A stretch of 59,580 nucleotides of DNA from Acetobacterium wieringae (GTDB taxonomy: Bacteria; Bacillota; Clostridia; Eubacteriales; Eubacteriaceae). Both the position numbers and the translations under genes were made by a program. Positions 36,301-43,365 of the stretch are shown in pieces; within the stretch, counting starts at the first letter, position 1; every line of letters begins with the position of its first letter. The DNA is taken from the NCBI RefSeq assembly GCF_026646375.1, contig NZ_JAIPPU010000020.1:1-59580 (forward strand). Direction: 5' to 3'. The notes under the pieces were generated by a model. The model saw only the letters and a list, made by a program, of their open reading frames with translations. It was not told the DNA's origin and searched no databases.

Positions 36301-37962
36301 CAGATTCTTGGTGGCTCGATTGGTCACCACTTCAATTTTGACCGTTTCATTCTTATAGTAAGGTGCTTCTGTGACGGCCTTGACCGATTTGATCACCGGC
36401 GCCACCGTTTCATCAGCCGTATCTTCCCCGGGTACACTGGTTGGCGGTACCAGGTTGGCCGGCAGATCGGTTGGCATCGTATCTCCCACCTTCGGATCCG
36501 GTGGGGTGCTTTCCTCCAGTGGCCGGATCGTCAGCGTCCGATGGGTGTACTCATTCCCACCACAATTGATGGTACCCTCCGGATAAGGTGAAATCGACAT
36601 TTCCAGATCATAACTGGTTACTGTACTAACGTCCGGGGTATGCCATTTTAAATAACTGTAGGACTCGGTTTTCATCGGAGCCACCAGTGAATCGGTACCG
36701 ATCACTTCCCCGTTGATCTTGTACGTCACCGTCAGCTCACTCCCGGGGGTGGCATTGATATTGGAGTAAACCGGCGTACTTAAAATAACATCCGTATTGG
36801 GCCGAAAATCGTTATCCCGGGGCTTATTGTATTCAGCTGGCTTAAGTGCCCGAGCCATGCCCCAACCGCCGTATTTGACCTGTTGATCGCTGAACCAGCG
36901 ATTAAAAGGAATGGCAGCGTTCTGGTCTACCCCGGAGCCGGCTGCCAACCCATACCAGGTGCTATTGGTAATGACTGAGTTTCCCATCAATAAAAAGGCC
37001 AACCTGGAGACGTGCTGCCGGTTGGCGTTGGGCTTCCAGGCATCCGGCTGTTGTCCGGCCCAGGCTGTCCACCGGGTTTCATCGTATCGCCAGTCCATCT
37101 GATGCTTGATCTGAGAAACTGCAAAATCAGTGGCTGATAAGGCATAACCATAATAGGATCCCGGATGGGCGGTATCCTTCACATAAACGATACTCACCGG
37201 CTCATAAACGATCAGCCATTCCACCTGATTGGTGGGATTGTCATTGATTACATTTGGTAAAATCCCTTCAGGGTTCCAACCGGTCCGGGTTTCGCCATCA
37301 ATGGTAAACTCCAGATTTTTAACTAATTCTTCTCTAGTCGTTCCTTGTTTTCCGGCATAATAATTTAATAAGCCAAATATTTTGTAAGGATCACTGAAAT
37401 AATGGGCTACCTTTGTAATATTTCCAACTGAATCCCCATAAATAACACCATTATCATAAATATCACCATCACTTAGTTGAGGAACATATGGCACCTCAGA
37501 ATCTGTCATGATATAGACACCACCACCTGAAGCAAGCTGCACCGGATCCAGAGCACTGACATCCCCGCCTTTATTTTGCAGCTCCATCAAGGTATCCACT
37601 TTATTTTCCTTGGAAAAGAATAATCCGGAGATATTCGAAGGCCGGGAACCAGCTGCCCAACCATTCCAGTTGTTAACTGGTGAAATGTAAACAGCCTGAT
37701 TGCCGATCCGGTAAAACTCATTCATGTTGGAAGAATCCTTATTGACCGTATCCGACTTGGCCACGAATAAGGATACCTTCCACATATATTGATCGCTGTA
37801 GTAGAAGGCATCTTCGGTATAGGTCGGGTTTCCGGGAACGGTACTGGAATTATCTTCAGCCCGGGCGATCATGGGTGTCATTCCCCACAAAAAACCTGTC
37901 AGTAATGCAATCAACGCCAGCAACCAGAGTGGCTTTAGGCGACTTTTTATACGCACGTCCAT
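30322..37962 (-). CDS. Giant secreted InlB-repeat/DUF6273 surface protein
   Basis: 2546 residues. Signal peptide in the first 35 residues ('LLALIALLTGFLWGMTPMIA'), a unique N-terminal region to about 520, an immunoglobulin-like segment, then 13 InlB B-repeats (ten at about 660-1390, two at 1640-1765, one near 2005-2075) interleaved with four DUF6273 units (about 1390-1637, 1774-2004, 2082-2327, 2329-2546). Units 5-9 form a subgroup with a longer insert ('MTGVTDQ.IA.TTMPTT') and are very alike, suggesting recent duplication. No LPxTG, so attachment is non-covalent or via a partner. A likely adhesin for mating-pair contact; that role is inferred. Confidence 0.88.
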   Translation of the reverse strand: MDVRIKSRLKPLWLLALIALLTGFLWGMTPMIARAEDNSSTVPGNPTYTEDAFYYSDQYMWKVSLFVAKSDTVNKDSSNMNEFYRIGNQAVYISPVNNWNGWAAGSRPSNISGLFFSKENKVDTLMELQNKGGDVSALDPVQLASGGGVYIMTDSEVPYVPQLSDGDIYDNGVIYGDSVGNITKVAHYFSDPYKIFGLLNYYAGKQGTTREELVKNLEFTIDGETRTGWNPEGILPNVINDNPTNQVEWLIVYEPVSIVYVKDTAHPGSYYGYALSATDFAVSQIKHQMDWRYDETRWTAWAGQQPDAWKPNANRQHVSRLAFLLMGNSVITNSTWYGLAAGSGVDQNAAIPFNRWFSDQQVKYGGWGMARALKPAEYNKPRDNDFRPNTDVILSTPVYSNINATPGSELTVTYKINGEVIGTDSLVAPMKTESYSYLKWHTPDVSTVTSYDLEMSISPYPEGTINCGGNEYTHRTLTIRPLEESTPPDPKVGDTMPTDLPANLVPPTSVPGEDTADETVAPVIKSVKAVTEAPYYKNETVKIEVVTNRATKNLTFTNTDSGVGKQFGSDSLGDGMLISRSVNELSNEIVWTIEFVPANLGTNHYAFKSINAAAGESEVYAFDVEVVVDPDLPVIYDVLINPVQAVYTLYEEVVKTPLTYEVYFNTNGGNEMGAQSAEYNTLLTEPGQPTREGYSFIGWFKDPGFAYPWNFESDRIMGVTTLYAKWEINTYLVHFDPQGGSDAFSPITAEYGANIEEPAPIPTRSNYTFLGWYKDIGCNTPWNFTEDTITGDTTLYGKWDATALTVTFDSQGGSVVGSISADYNMMITSPSDPFKPGFTFKGWYQDAACNTVWTFASDRVQSDLTLFAKWDVNLYTVSFDSLGGSDVPAQTAQNESVTPKPVDPIRSGYSFGGWFKEDACINPWDFGVDTVTRDTTLFALWTADEAAIEFVTNNGTDVPKMVGATDREILDTSMPITVRDGYTFNGWFASADFSGDVVTALPDKYPMGTTIYYAKWTADPAFIEFVTNGGSDVATMTGVTDQAIAPTTMPATSRVGYTFSGWFAEADFSGTEVTALTGKYPIGTTTYHAKWTPNPAAIEFIVNGGSAVTNMTGVTDQVIADTTMPTTTRAGYTFSGWYQEPDFSGTKVTALPGQYPIGMTTYYAKWTPDPAHIEFNVNGGSDVTTMTGVTDQVIAPTTMPTTSRAGYIFSGWYRESDFSGTEVTALPGQYPIGTTTYYAKWTPNPASIEFVVNGGSPASTINGVTDQAIADTTMPTTSKTGYTFENWYENADFSGDPVTVLPSAFPVGTKTYYAKWTPIKYAVSFDSQSGSAVDSQMVDYDTLAVSPASPTQAGYTFMGWFQESSCTTPWNFATDKITQDVTLYAGWKLGIPDASVPLEYWSWEQIDQVAELGLGESYFDVGEEKNITLSTGEILTLQIYGFNHDQLADGTGNKTNITFGLKNLMDSKRDMIKAQSPKSWPNTNTYTWLSASLKNQLPESLLVILKTVNKLSHYRNSGVTYEIVTPDTLFLFSESELTGKSDKSFGPYIEGEGKQYQIFNGVTDYRKFIDENWSKTSNAGYGDNWYLRSIGSNYQTFNFVAGMSGNVSDNYPIGDSLLAGINFGFAIGNAPTNTYTVTYNSNGGSAVSNGTGTLNQLITAPTAPTKTNMTFGGWYKDAGLTEKWDFETDKITGATTLYAKWQAAITFDSQGGSVVAPVVTDTYKTFSAPASPSKDGWVFKGWFKEAGCLSAWNFAVDQPTENRTLYAKWEAGLPDASVPLENWSWDQINQVAVLGKAQDYFEVGETKNIVVNGETLTLQIYGFNHDTLADGTGNKTNITFGLKNLTSTQRYMNPNTVMNDYGWNGCDLRGWLNGCYTLLSTGSYSSESNSLFSQLPIELKSKIQYVKKDTSGGYNNQTIVASTDRLFLFSEIEVFGNNNNSIMGEGQKYKIFDNASNRNKGWWYLRSAYATSNTSFCGLDGSGNPYWYFMYNQKMNINFGFAIGNASTNTYTVNFDSQGGSAVASTTATLNTTITAPTAPTKANAIFDGWYKDAGCTLSWNFASDKVTGATTLYAKWKTLPAAGQPLSSYTWEQIGMIADEGLGDVYWDVGDTKDLTITGTNEVITMQIYGFDHDDLSDGNGKANITFGMKNVMRWSNAYNTYLYPNNNGGWKNCTIRARLNGIATLYQEIDYAGTYYNQSIFYNLPTAVKSNIKEVKKYSSNGTGSLYTTNDKLFLFSEKEVTGGNTGSLNGEGERYEIFTNTSSMIKANPEVSIGNCFWLLRSPTENYSNHLGVITPYGSYSSMSSGDAYTSFGFCMGKARDIPLAGTALKDCSWQQIANVANAGKGDEYWNIGDTKNITLSTNEILTMQIYDFDHDNKSDGSGKAGITFGTKNLMGTQQKMRTANSNTGGWTNTNLRTLLNDTVLTSMPADLKEVIKTVNKLTTQGGTISTAVATADKLFLLSEVETGLNVQSYSGEGTKYSIFSDDLSRSKSLSNGSGLESVYWLRSPKSNQTANYCVIAEDGYSASHLPTYEHGVCFAFCV

Positions 37963-37984
37963 TCATTCCTCCTTATTTTCTGCA

Positions 37985-38012
37985 TAAAAAAAGAACAATC
38001 CGTAAATTGTCC
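37985..38012 (-). terminator. Intrinsic terminator before the giant surface-protein gene
   Basis: Minus strand GGACAAT-TTACGG-ATTGTTC then TTTTTTT. Almost identical to the terminator at 38859-38885. Confidence 0.75.
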
Positions 38013-38031
38013 TTTTGCTTCTTATATTAAA

Positions 38032-38556
38032 TTAATTACCGACAAATGTTCCACCATTCTCGCCACCACTGCTATCAATCGGTGTCGCCCCTAAATCACC
38101 ATTCCATCCGCCACCGCTGCTTTCCGCTGCCGGCGCTTCATAGGCTGGTTCTTCATAAGCAGGCTCAACATAGGTGTCCTGGGGAGCTTCATAATGTCCA
38201 CCGGTTTCTTCACTGGTGTAGACCGGCTCTGATGCAATTGCCGGGGTATTAACGGTGGTCACATTGCTTTCGACCACGGTGCTGTTATCATTGGTGACGG
38301 TTTGGGCTTCGACGACCTTGCTTTCTACCGGGGTGGTGGTTACGGCCGTTGTCTTTTCGGTATTGATATCCTGTACCTTCACTGTTTTTTCATTTGCAGT
38401 GGACTGCCAGGTATCTGTATTATTGGGTAAAATTGTATAAATGCCAAGGCCAATCATGCCAGTCATCAGAACTCCGCCAATACCAAGAACGATCCGCTGT
38501 TTCAACGTTGTTTTTGCCAACCAGGTGGTTAAAGCTGCACCATTTGTTTTCATCAT
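38032..38556 (-). CDS. Single-pass membrane protein with low-complexity outer region
   Basis: 174 residues from ATG 38556 (GAGAGG site). A basic N-terminus, one transmembrane segment ('IVLGIGGVLMTGMIGLGIYT') and a long Thr/Val/Glu/Pro-rich external part ending in Gly/Ser. 'YVEPAYEEPAYEAPA' is a short internal repeat. Probably a cell-wall-spanning stalk. It has its own strong promoter and precedes the giant surface gene, so it may help anchor that protein. Confidence 0.7.
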   Translation of the reverse strand: MMKTNGAALTTWLAKTTLKQRIVLGIGGVLMTGMIGLGIYTILPNNTDTWQSTANEKTVKVQDINTEKTTAVTTTPVESKVVEAQTVTNDNSTVVESNVTTVNTPAIASEPVYTSEETGGHYEAPQDTYVEPAYEEPAYEAPAAESSGGGWNGDLGATPIDSSGGENGGTFVGN

Positions 38557-38591
38557 TTTACCTCTCTCTTTCATCATCTAAAAATTATATC

Positions 38592-38620
38592 AGAATACAC
38601 CATAATCAACTTCCTGTCAA
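38592..38620 (-). promoter_or_regulatory. Promoter for the surface-protein block
   Basis: Minus strand TTGACA (38615-38620), a 17-nt spacer and TATTCT (38592-38597), about 36 nt before the 38032 gene start. Consensus -35 and spacing. Confidence 0.7.
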
Positions 38621-38685
38621 GGTTTAATTGCAATATTTTTAAATTTATTTTTATTGCCGACAAATTTCTTTCCCATCGGAAACAT

Positions 38686-38832
38686 TTATCCAGCAGGCTG
38701 TTTTCTTTTTTCAATCCCTGTTTCCAACCGGTTAATCATCAGCTCCTTTTTATCCAGCAGTCTACGCTGCTTAACAATGAGATACCCTTCAACTACCGTG
38801 ATTAATCCAAAACCGATCAATAACATTTCCAT
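38686..38832 (-). CDS. Small membrane protein, 48 residues
   Basis: ATG 38832 follows AAGGAGTG by 6 nt. The product has one N-terminal transmembrane helix ('MLLIGFGLITVVEGYLIV') and a charged cytoplasmic helix ('KQRRLLDKKELMINRLETG'). No family recognised. A terminator lies immediately upstream, so it starts a unit or depends on readthrough. Confidence 0.6.
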   Translation of the reverse strand: MEMLLIGFGLITVVEGYLIVKQRRLLDKKELMINRLETGIEKRKQPAG

Positions 38833-38858
38833 GGTTTCACTCCTTCTTTTTAATCAAT

Positions 38859-38885
38859 AAAAAAAGAACAATCCGTAAATTGTTC
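38859..38885 (-). terminator. Intrinsic terminator after the Fic gene
   Basis: Minus strand GAACAAT-TTACGG-ATTGTTC then TTTTTTT; near-copy of the one at 37985-38012. Confidence 0.75.
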
Positions 38886-38936
38886 CCTTCTGTTAATCCC
38901 AATATTTTATTTCTAAGCTGTTTCCTGTTCTAATTT

Positions 38937-38953
38937 TGTTTCCTCGGGAAACA
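38937..38953. repeat. Palindrome copy 14 (centre TCG)
   Basis: Begins 3 nt after the stop of the tagged Fic gene. Confidence 0.95.
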
Positions 38954-38956
38954 AAA

Positions 38957-39823
38957 CTACATTTCCGGCTCCCAGTCATTTTCTTTTTCATCTTCAGAAA
39001 TAAGCTGCATTTCCTGATTGAGCAGTGGGTGATCCTGATCAAAGAGCAGATTCTCAAAGAACTTAACCAGATAGACATCGGTATGACTGATGTTTTTTAC
39101 TTGATTGCTATAATTGGCCCGAACCAGGGCATTTCTGAAATAAAGCGCATTTTCTTCAAAAGGATCATTATTCACCTGAAAACCCAAGCCGTTTAAATAC
39201 TGAACCATAAATACCGCCACCGTTCGGGTGTTTCCTTCCCGGAAGGGATGCACCTGCCAGATGGAAGAAGTAAAGCTGCTTATGCTTCTGATCTTTTGTT
39301 GATTGTCCATGTTGACGTAATTTTTCTTTTTTTCTGTCTCAAAATCATAGGCCAGGGTATCTTCAATCATGAAATAGTTGGCATAAGAAACGCTCTCACC
39401 ACCTAGAACCGGCTCTTTTTTATAGATATTTTTCTCCCTGAAAGTCCCGACCCATTCCGCTGGCAGAATCTTTTCAAAGAGATACCGATGAATGCCCTTA
39501 AGCGATACCGGACTTAGAACAAACCCGGCGTTATCCAGCAGAGAAGCGATCCGTGTCGATACAATGTCGCATTCTCGCTCGCCCTTTACCTGGTCATTTT
39601 CCGGTAAGGTCTGATAATGATTGACCAGGGCATTTTCCACTTCCTGATAAGAAAGCTTCCCATTGAAATGATCCGGCAGTAATTCATTGGTCAGATATTC
39701 GGAAGGGTTTAGCTGATCGATTTTATTCAGTCCAAAACCGATATTCCAGTATTTTTCTTTTTGGCTTCGATCCTTTGTTTCTTCGATCACTTGATAAGTT
39801 CCATTATATTTCTGATCCGTCAT
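38957..39823 (-). CDS. Fic-domain protein with shared C-terminal tail
   Basis: 288 residues. The Fic active site 'HPFREGNTRT' (about residues 191-200) matches the HxFx(D/E)GNGR signature except that Thr replaces the second Gly. The upstream beta-flap region and 'EDTLAYDFE' are typical. Fic enzymes transfer AMP or other phosphate-containing groups to target proteins. I find no clear (S/T)xxxE(G/N) inhibitory helix, and the preceding gene is not an obvious antitoxin. The tail 'KENDWEPEM' places it in the putative translocated set, reminiscent of the conjugation-linked Fic protein VbhT of Bartonella. Overlaps the upstream gene by 20 nt. Confidence 0.88.
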   Translation of the reverse strand: MTDQKYNGTYQVIEETKDRSQKEKYWNIGFGLNKIDQLNPSEYLTNELLPDHFNGKLSYQEVENALVNHYQTLPENDQVKGERECDIVSTRIASLLDNAGFVLSPVSLKGIHRYLFEKILPAEWVGTFREKNIYKKEPVLGGESVSYANYFMIEDTLAYDFETEKKKNYVNMDNQQKIRSISSFTSSIWQVHPFREGNTRTVAVFMVQYLNGLGFQVNNDPFEENALYFRNALVRANYSNQVKNISHTDVYLVKFFENLLFDQDHPLLNQEMQLISEDEKENDWEPEM

Positions 39824-40739
39824 GATTTCCCCACCTTCTATTCATCTCATCACATTTTAAAATTTTTCTGTAAACACAGTTTTTAGATAATTTTGAACCA
39901 ATACTCCAACCAATTTTTTCGAAAAAGCTGACTCCTGATTTAACATCGTAAAAATTATTTTTTTTAAAAGTGATATGATCCTGGATTATTTTATTTCCGT
40001 TAAGATAAAGCCAGATAGAATTTATTAAATCGATTAGCTCACTTTTAATAACCAGACAACAAATCTTATAATTTTTGCCATTCAGCACTAGATTGACTTC
40101 GTCAGCACCAAAGGTTAGCTCATTATACTGATTTACTCCTTCAAAATAATCACTTGCTCTGAAGCGATCTTCAAGCGGACTTTCATCTCCCAACCAATAT
40201 TCCATGGATTCAAATTCAGAGTGATCGATCAAAGTTAATAGCCCTTTAGCACATGTCTTTTGAGGGTTTCGGATATAAATTTTTTGAGAAATCGTATTTA
40301 CAAGTATGTATTTCCGACCCAGTCGAACTTCATTATATTCTCGTGTCTGATGATAATAAAAAATCGCATTTTGTGAATTGATTATATCCTTAACTGTTCC
40401 ATCCTCCCGGAATAAAATCTCGATACCTGGATGTCCTAAGTGGTTATATTCAAAACTTTTCAAGTCCGTAATTCCCATTTTTGATATTACTTCAATCGTT
40501 CCTCCTGGGCCATCACCATAGTAGCCACAGTTTAGATTTTTCAAATGCATCTGGTCGCCACTCCAGTTTTCAAGAACCATATTTACATTTAATCGCTTCA
40601 TTGCATATTCAGTAAAAATGAAATTTTCGCTATCACGAAAGACGACCAACTTTTTTACTGGTTTAAAATCGTCAATATGATCAGAAAAAAACTGAAGTGA
40701 TTCCTTCGTTGACCCGTGATCATCAAGAATAACACACAT
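39804..40739 (-). CDS. Hypothetical protein upstream of Fic
   Basis: 311 residues, soluble, alpha/beta, no recognised family and no signal peptide or tail. The reading frame is lower in GC than its neighbours, hinting at a separate origin. It overlaps the Fic start, so it is co-expressed with it and could modulate it; nothing in the sequence identifies it as an antitoxin. Confidence 0.65.
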   Translation of the reverse strand: MCVILDDHGSTKESLQFFSDHIDDFKPVKKLVVFRDSENFIFTEYAMKRLNVNMVLENWSGDQMHLKNLNCGYYGDGPGGTIEVISKMGITDLKSFEYNHLGHPGIEILFREDGTVKDIINSQNAIFYYHQTREYNEVRLGRKYILVNTISQKIYIRNPQKTCAKGLLTLIDHSEFESMEYWLGDESPLEDRFRASDYFEGVNQYNELTFGADEVNLVLNGKNYKICCLVIKSELIDLINSIWLYLNGNKIIQDHITFKKNNFYDVKSGVSFFEKIGWSIGSKLSKNCVYRKILKCDEMNRRWGNHDGSEI

Positions 40740-40762
40740 TGCATTACCCCTTTTTAAGCTTC

Positions 40763-40768
40763 ATTATA
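40763..40768 (-). promoter_or_regulatory. Possible extended -10 promoter for the 39804-Fic unit
   Basis: TATAAT preceded by TGT on the minus strand, about 24 nt before the start codon; no good -35 element. Confidence 0.35.
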
Positions 40769-40852
40769 ACACATTCAAGCATATTTATTTTTACTTCCTT
40801 TCGCTCAATTTCTTTTTTTAATCGCTTTAGCCAAATTAATCGATCTGCTTTT

Positions 40853-41428
40853 TTAGCTGTTTCCTGTTTGCATTTTGTTTCCCGAGGAAACAAGATTATC
40901 TTTCCATTTCCGACCATTTATTTTTTCAGATTTTTCCTTTTTAATCAACTTTTCATGATTGATCAGTGATTGAATAAAACAACTGATTAAAGAACGATAG
41001 ATTAAATACTCGTTTAAATTGATGCATGAATCCATATGATAGATTCCGTGTCCCGAAACGCAATACCATAAACGATGGTATGCATCTTTATATTGGCCGG
41101 TTTCAATGGCCATCAGAGCTTTACAGGCCATCATAAACTGACGTCCCATCATATCCCGTGTGTAGTAAGGGGCTATTATTTTTTCCTCGTAACAGCGTTT
41201 TATGTAGTGTTTTTGAAATCTTTCCAGGTAGTGCAGACCTTTAATCAGGATCGGCTTCATGTCTTTTTCGTTAAATGGGGCATGAAAATAATCCGTATGC
41301 CAGTAATCATTGGGTTGAATCTCATTTAAAATATCAACCAGCGGTTTTGTTTTTGCCAGTAAACAAGGTGTTTCCTCATTTACTTCTATCTGAACCATCG
41401 TCTTTAATTCCGTTATATTATTCATCAC
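40853..41428 (-). CDS. Hypothetical protein with a frameshifted 3' end
   Basis: 191 codons as it reads. The body (to about residue 170) is a helical protein of no recognised family ('GRQFMMACKALMAIETGQYK'). The last codons run through a palindrome copy ('NLVSSGNK'), unlike every other gene here. In another frame the end reads TGG-TCG-GAA-ATG-GAA-AGA-TAA, with the stop at 40896-40898, exactly 3 nt before the palindrome. I infer a small frameshift in an A-rich stretch (near 40910-40930) that destroyed a W-x-E-M type ending. Confidence 0.65.
   Translation of the reverse strand: MMNNITELKTMVQIEVNEETPCLLAKTKPLVDILNEIQPNDYWHTDYFHAPFNEKDMKPILIKGLHYLERFQKHYIKRCYEEKIIAPYYTRDMMGRQFMMACKALMAIETGQYKDAYHRLWYCVSGHGIYHMDSCINLNEYLIYRSLISCFIQSLINHEKLIKKEKSEKINGRKWKDNLVSSGNKMQTGNS
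40876..40892. repeat. Palindrome copy 15 (centre CGA)
   Basis: The only copy lying inside a reading frame, because of the probable frameshift in the 40853 gene. Confidence 0.95.
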
Positions 41429-41478
41429 ATTTATTTCCCTCCCAACCTTTCTGGATTTTTGTTATTCATAAAACGTTG

Positions 41479-42039
41479 CTAAAACTTTGGTGTATAACCA
41501 GATACCGTTACCCGCTCCACCACAATCGGAGGAGCGTTAAACATGGCTCCCAAAAACCGCCAGGGCACGGTGATGGTATTGGTGGTTTCCACGGTAAGGG
41601 CATCCCCTTCCGCTGCTGCCAGCTGGGTGTTGGTGATTTTCACCGTTGTATCCTTTGGCTTTAAGGAAAACAACACATTGCCAGCATCATCCTCCTTGAC
41701 CCAGGTATTGCCCTCCACTTTAAAGTCGATCATTTTTTTCATTTGAGCAAGGATCTGTTCCCGGTTCATCACTTCTTCCCAGTCATCCGTCAACTCGGCC
41801 TTGGTGTATGTCCCGGCATAACCTTCCCGGACACCCTGATAGACCTCGTCCCAGTTTTCCATCGCCACGCCCTGAACCGACTGCTCCACCGCCTGATCCA
41901 GCTGCATAACGATGGATACAACCCTTAGATACTCGTACATCGCACAGAATAGCATCAGTAAAATAAGCAGTAGTGCCGCAACCATGGGAACAGACATCCC
42001 AGCATCTTTTTTCTTAAATAGCTTCGCCAATCCCATCAT
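41479..42039 (-). CDS. TadF/TadE-like pseudopilin
   Basis: 186 residues with a basic N-terminus ('LFKKKDAG') and a hydrophobic prepilin-type helix ('MSVPMVAALLLILLMLFCAM'), then a long extracellular domain. A Gly precedes the hydrophobic segment as in prepilin cleavage sites, but the usual Glu at +5 is absent. Overlaps the 42036 TadE gene by 4 nt. Minor pilin role in the Tad pilus inferred from context. Confidence 0.75.
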   Translation of the reverse strand: MMGLAKLFKKKDAGMSVPMVAALLLILLMLFCAMYEYLRVVSIVMQLDQAVEQSVQGVAMENWDEVYQGVREGYAGTYTKAELTDDWEEVMNREQILAQMKKMIDFKVEGNTWVKEDDAGNVLFSLKPKDTTVKITNTQLAAAEGDALTVETTNTITVPWRFLGAMFNAPPIVVERVTVSGYTPKF

Positions 42040-42455
42040 TTATAGTACACTCCGCTACGTCCACTGGCAGGGGCCACCAGTTCAATGGTGAAACCACCCC
42101 CGATAAAACTGCTGAACCAGACAAAATCTGACTTCACTGTTACCTGGATGGGATCGTTAATCTGGACATTTTTCGATCCCCCGATATACTTTGTTCCGTT
42201 AAAACTGATATCTTTTGTTTTTAATCCCGTTTCTGCCTGCAAATCTTCATAAGTATCCATTACTGTATTCCCGGTATTTCCCACCAGCTCAGCATCCCGT
42301 AAGACTCCATGGGCGATATAGTTCAGCTTCTGATATTGAGTCCATACCGGTAAAACTCCCAATATAAGGGTTAAGACAAACATCGCCAACAGGAAGAATA
42401 TCGAAAATTCCAATATGGCTGAACCTTTGTCAACCTTCACCTGATTACCTTTCAC
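42036..42455 (-). CDS. TadE-like pseudopilin
   Basis: 139 residues. The class III prepilin site 'DKG-SAILEF' has Glu at +5, followed by a hydrophobic helix ('FFLLAMFVLTLILGVLPVW'), as in TadE proteins. A substrate for the prepilin peptidase at 47470. Translationally coupled to the next pseudopilin. Confidence 0.82.
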   Translation of the reverse strand: MKGNQVKVDKGSAILEFSIFFLLAMFVLTLILGVLPVWTQYQKLNYIAHGVLRDAELVGNTGNTVMDTYEDLQAETGLKTKDISFNGTKYIGGSKNVQINDPIQVTVKSDFVWFSSFIGGGFTIELVAPASGRSGVYYK

Positions 42456-42469
42456 TTGAACCCTCCTTT

Positions 42470-43348
42470 CTAAAAAATACTTGGCAGTGTGGTCATGATG
42501 TCATAACCAACGGCATAGACAACCATGAGCAGAAATGTAAAAAGTAAAATATAGGGGTACTTTTTAATTTTCTCCAGTCGCCGGTTCATTTCCTTTTTCA
42601 GCCGGTTCTTTTCAAAAGACCGCAACTGAATCCCCAGCTGCTCAAAGTAGGAAACAATATCATCCCCCCGCAACACCGCGATTAAGCCCTGGGTCACATC
42701 CGATAAAAGCGAGCTGACCACCCGGGCATCCAGTCGTGAAATGGCATTTTCATAATCCGATGTTTTCATATCGGCAATGGTCACTTCCAATTCTTCCCCC
42801 AGTTCTCCGTCAGAGTTTTTGCGGAAATCAATGAGAATCGCCAGCAAATCCTGTCGCTTTTTAATTTCCTGTTGCACGGTATTGACAAACCGGGGCAATT
42901 CCCATTCGATTTTTTCACGACGTTTCCGCATCAACTGATCAATCTTTCCAATCTGGGTCGAGAACCGCTGTATCGCATAGAAAAGCAGAATCAAGGTAAA
43001 AATCGGATGAACAAACACCAGAATCAAACCAACCCCAGCATAGATAGCCGACTCGACAAAAGCCCGGCTATAGACCATTTCCGGCGTATCCAGTGATCCC
43101 AGGGATTTAAGGGCATTGCCCATTTTTTTACGTTTATAAGGATTGATCCGAACATAGGGAATTATCAAGTGGGATACCTTAAAGACAAAGGCATCCAGAA
43201 CATTGACCCGCTCTTTCTTTTTTTTGCCAACTGCCATGATTGTTTTAATCTCACGATGGGATGGCACATCAAAAATACCACCAACCAACTGGAATAACCC
43301 ATAACCAAAGAGCATGGCAAGACTGATTAAATAGGCCGTATTATTCAT
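42470..43348 (-). CDS. TadC-like pilus platform protein
   Basis: 292 residues with N-terminal and central membrane segments and a T2SSF-type cytoplasmic domain; one C-terminal helix ('YILLFTFLLMVVYAVGYDIM'). With the 43366 product it should form the inner-membrane platform of a Tad/Flp pilus. TadB and TadC cannot be told apart confidently here. Confidence 0.75.
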   Translation of the reverse strand: MNNTAYLISLAMLFGYGLFQLVGGIFDVPSHREIKTIMAVGKKKKERVNVLDAFVFKVSHLIIPYVRINPYKRKKMGNALKSLGSLDTPEMVYSRAFVESAIYAGVGLILVFVHPIFTLILLFYAIQRFSTQIGKIDQLMRKRREKIEWELPRFVNTVQQEIKKRQDLLAILIDFRKNSDGELGEELEVTIADMKTSDYENAISRLDARVVSSLLSDVTQGLIAVLRGDDIVSYFEQLGIQLRSFEKNRLKKEMNRRLEKIKKYPYILLFTFLLMVVYAVGYDIMTTLPSIF

Positions 43349-43365
43349 TATCTAACCTCCTTTCG

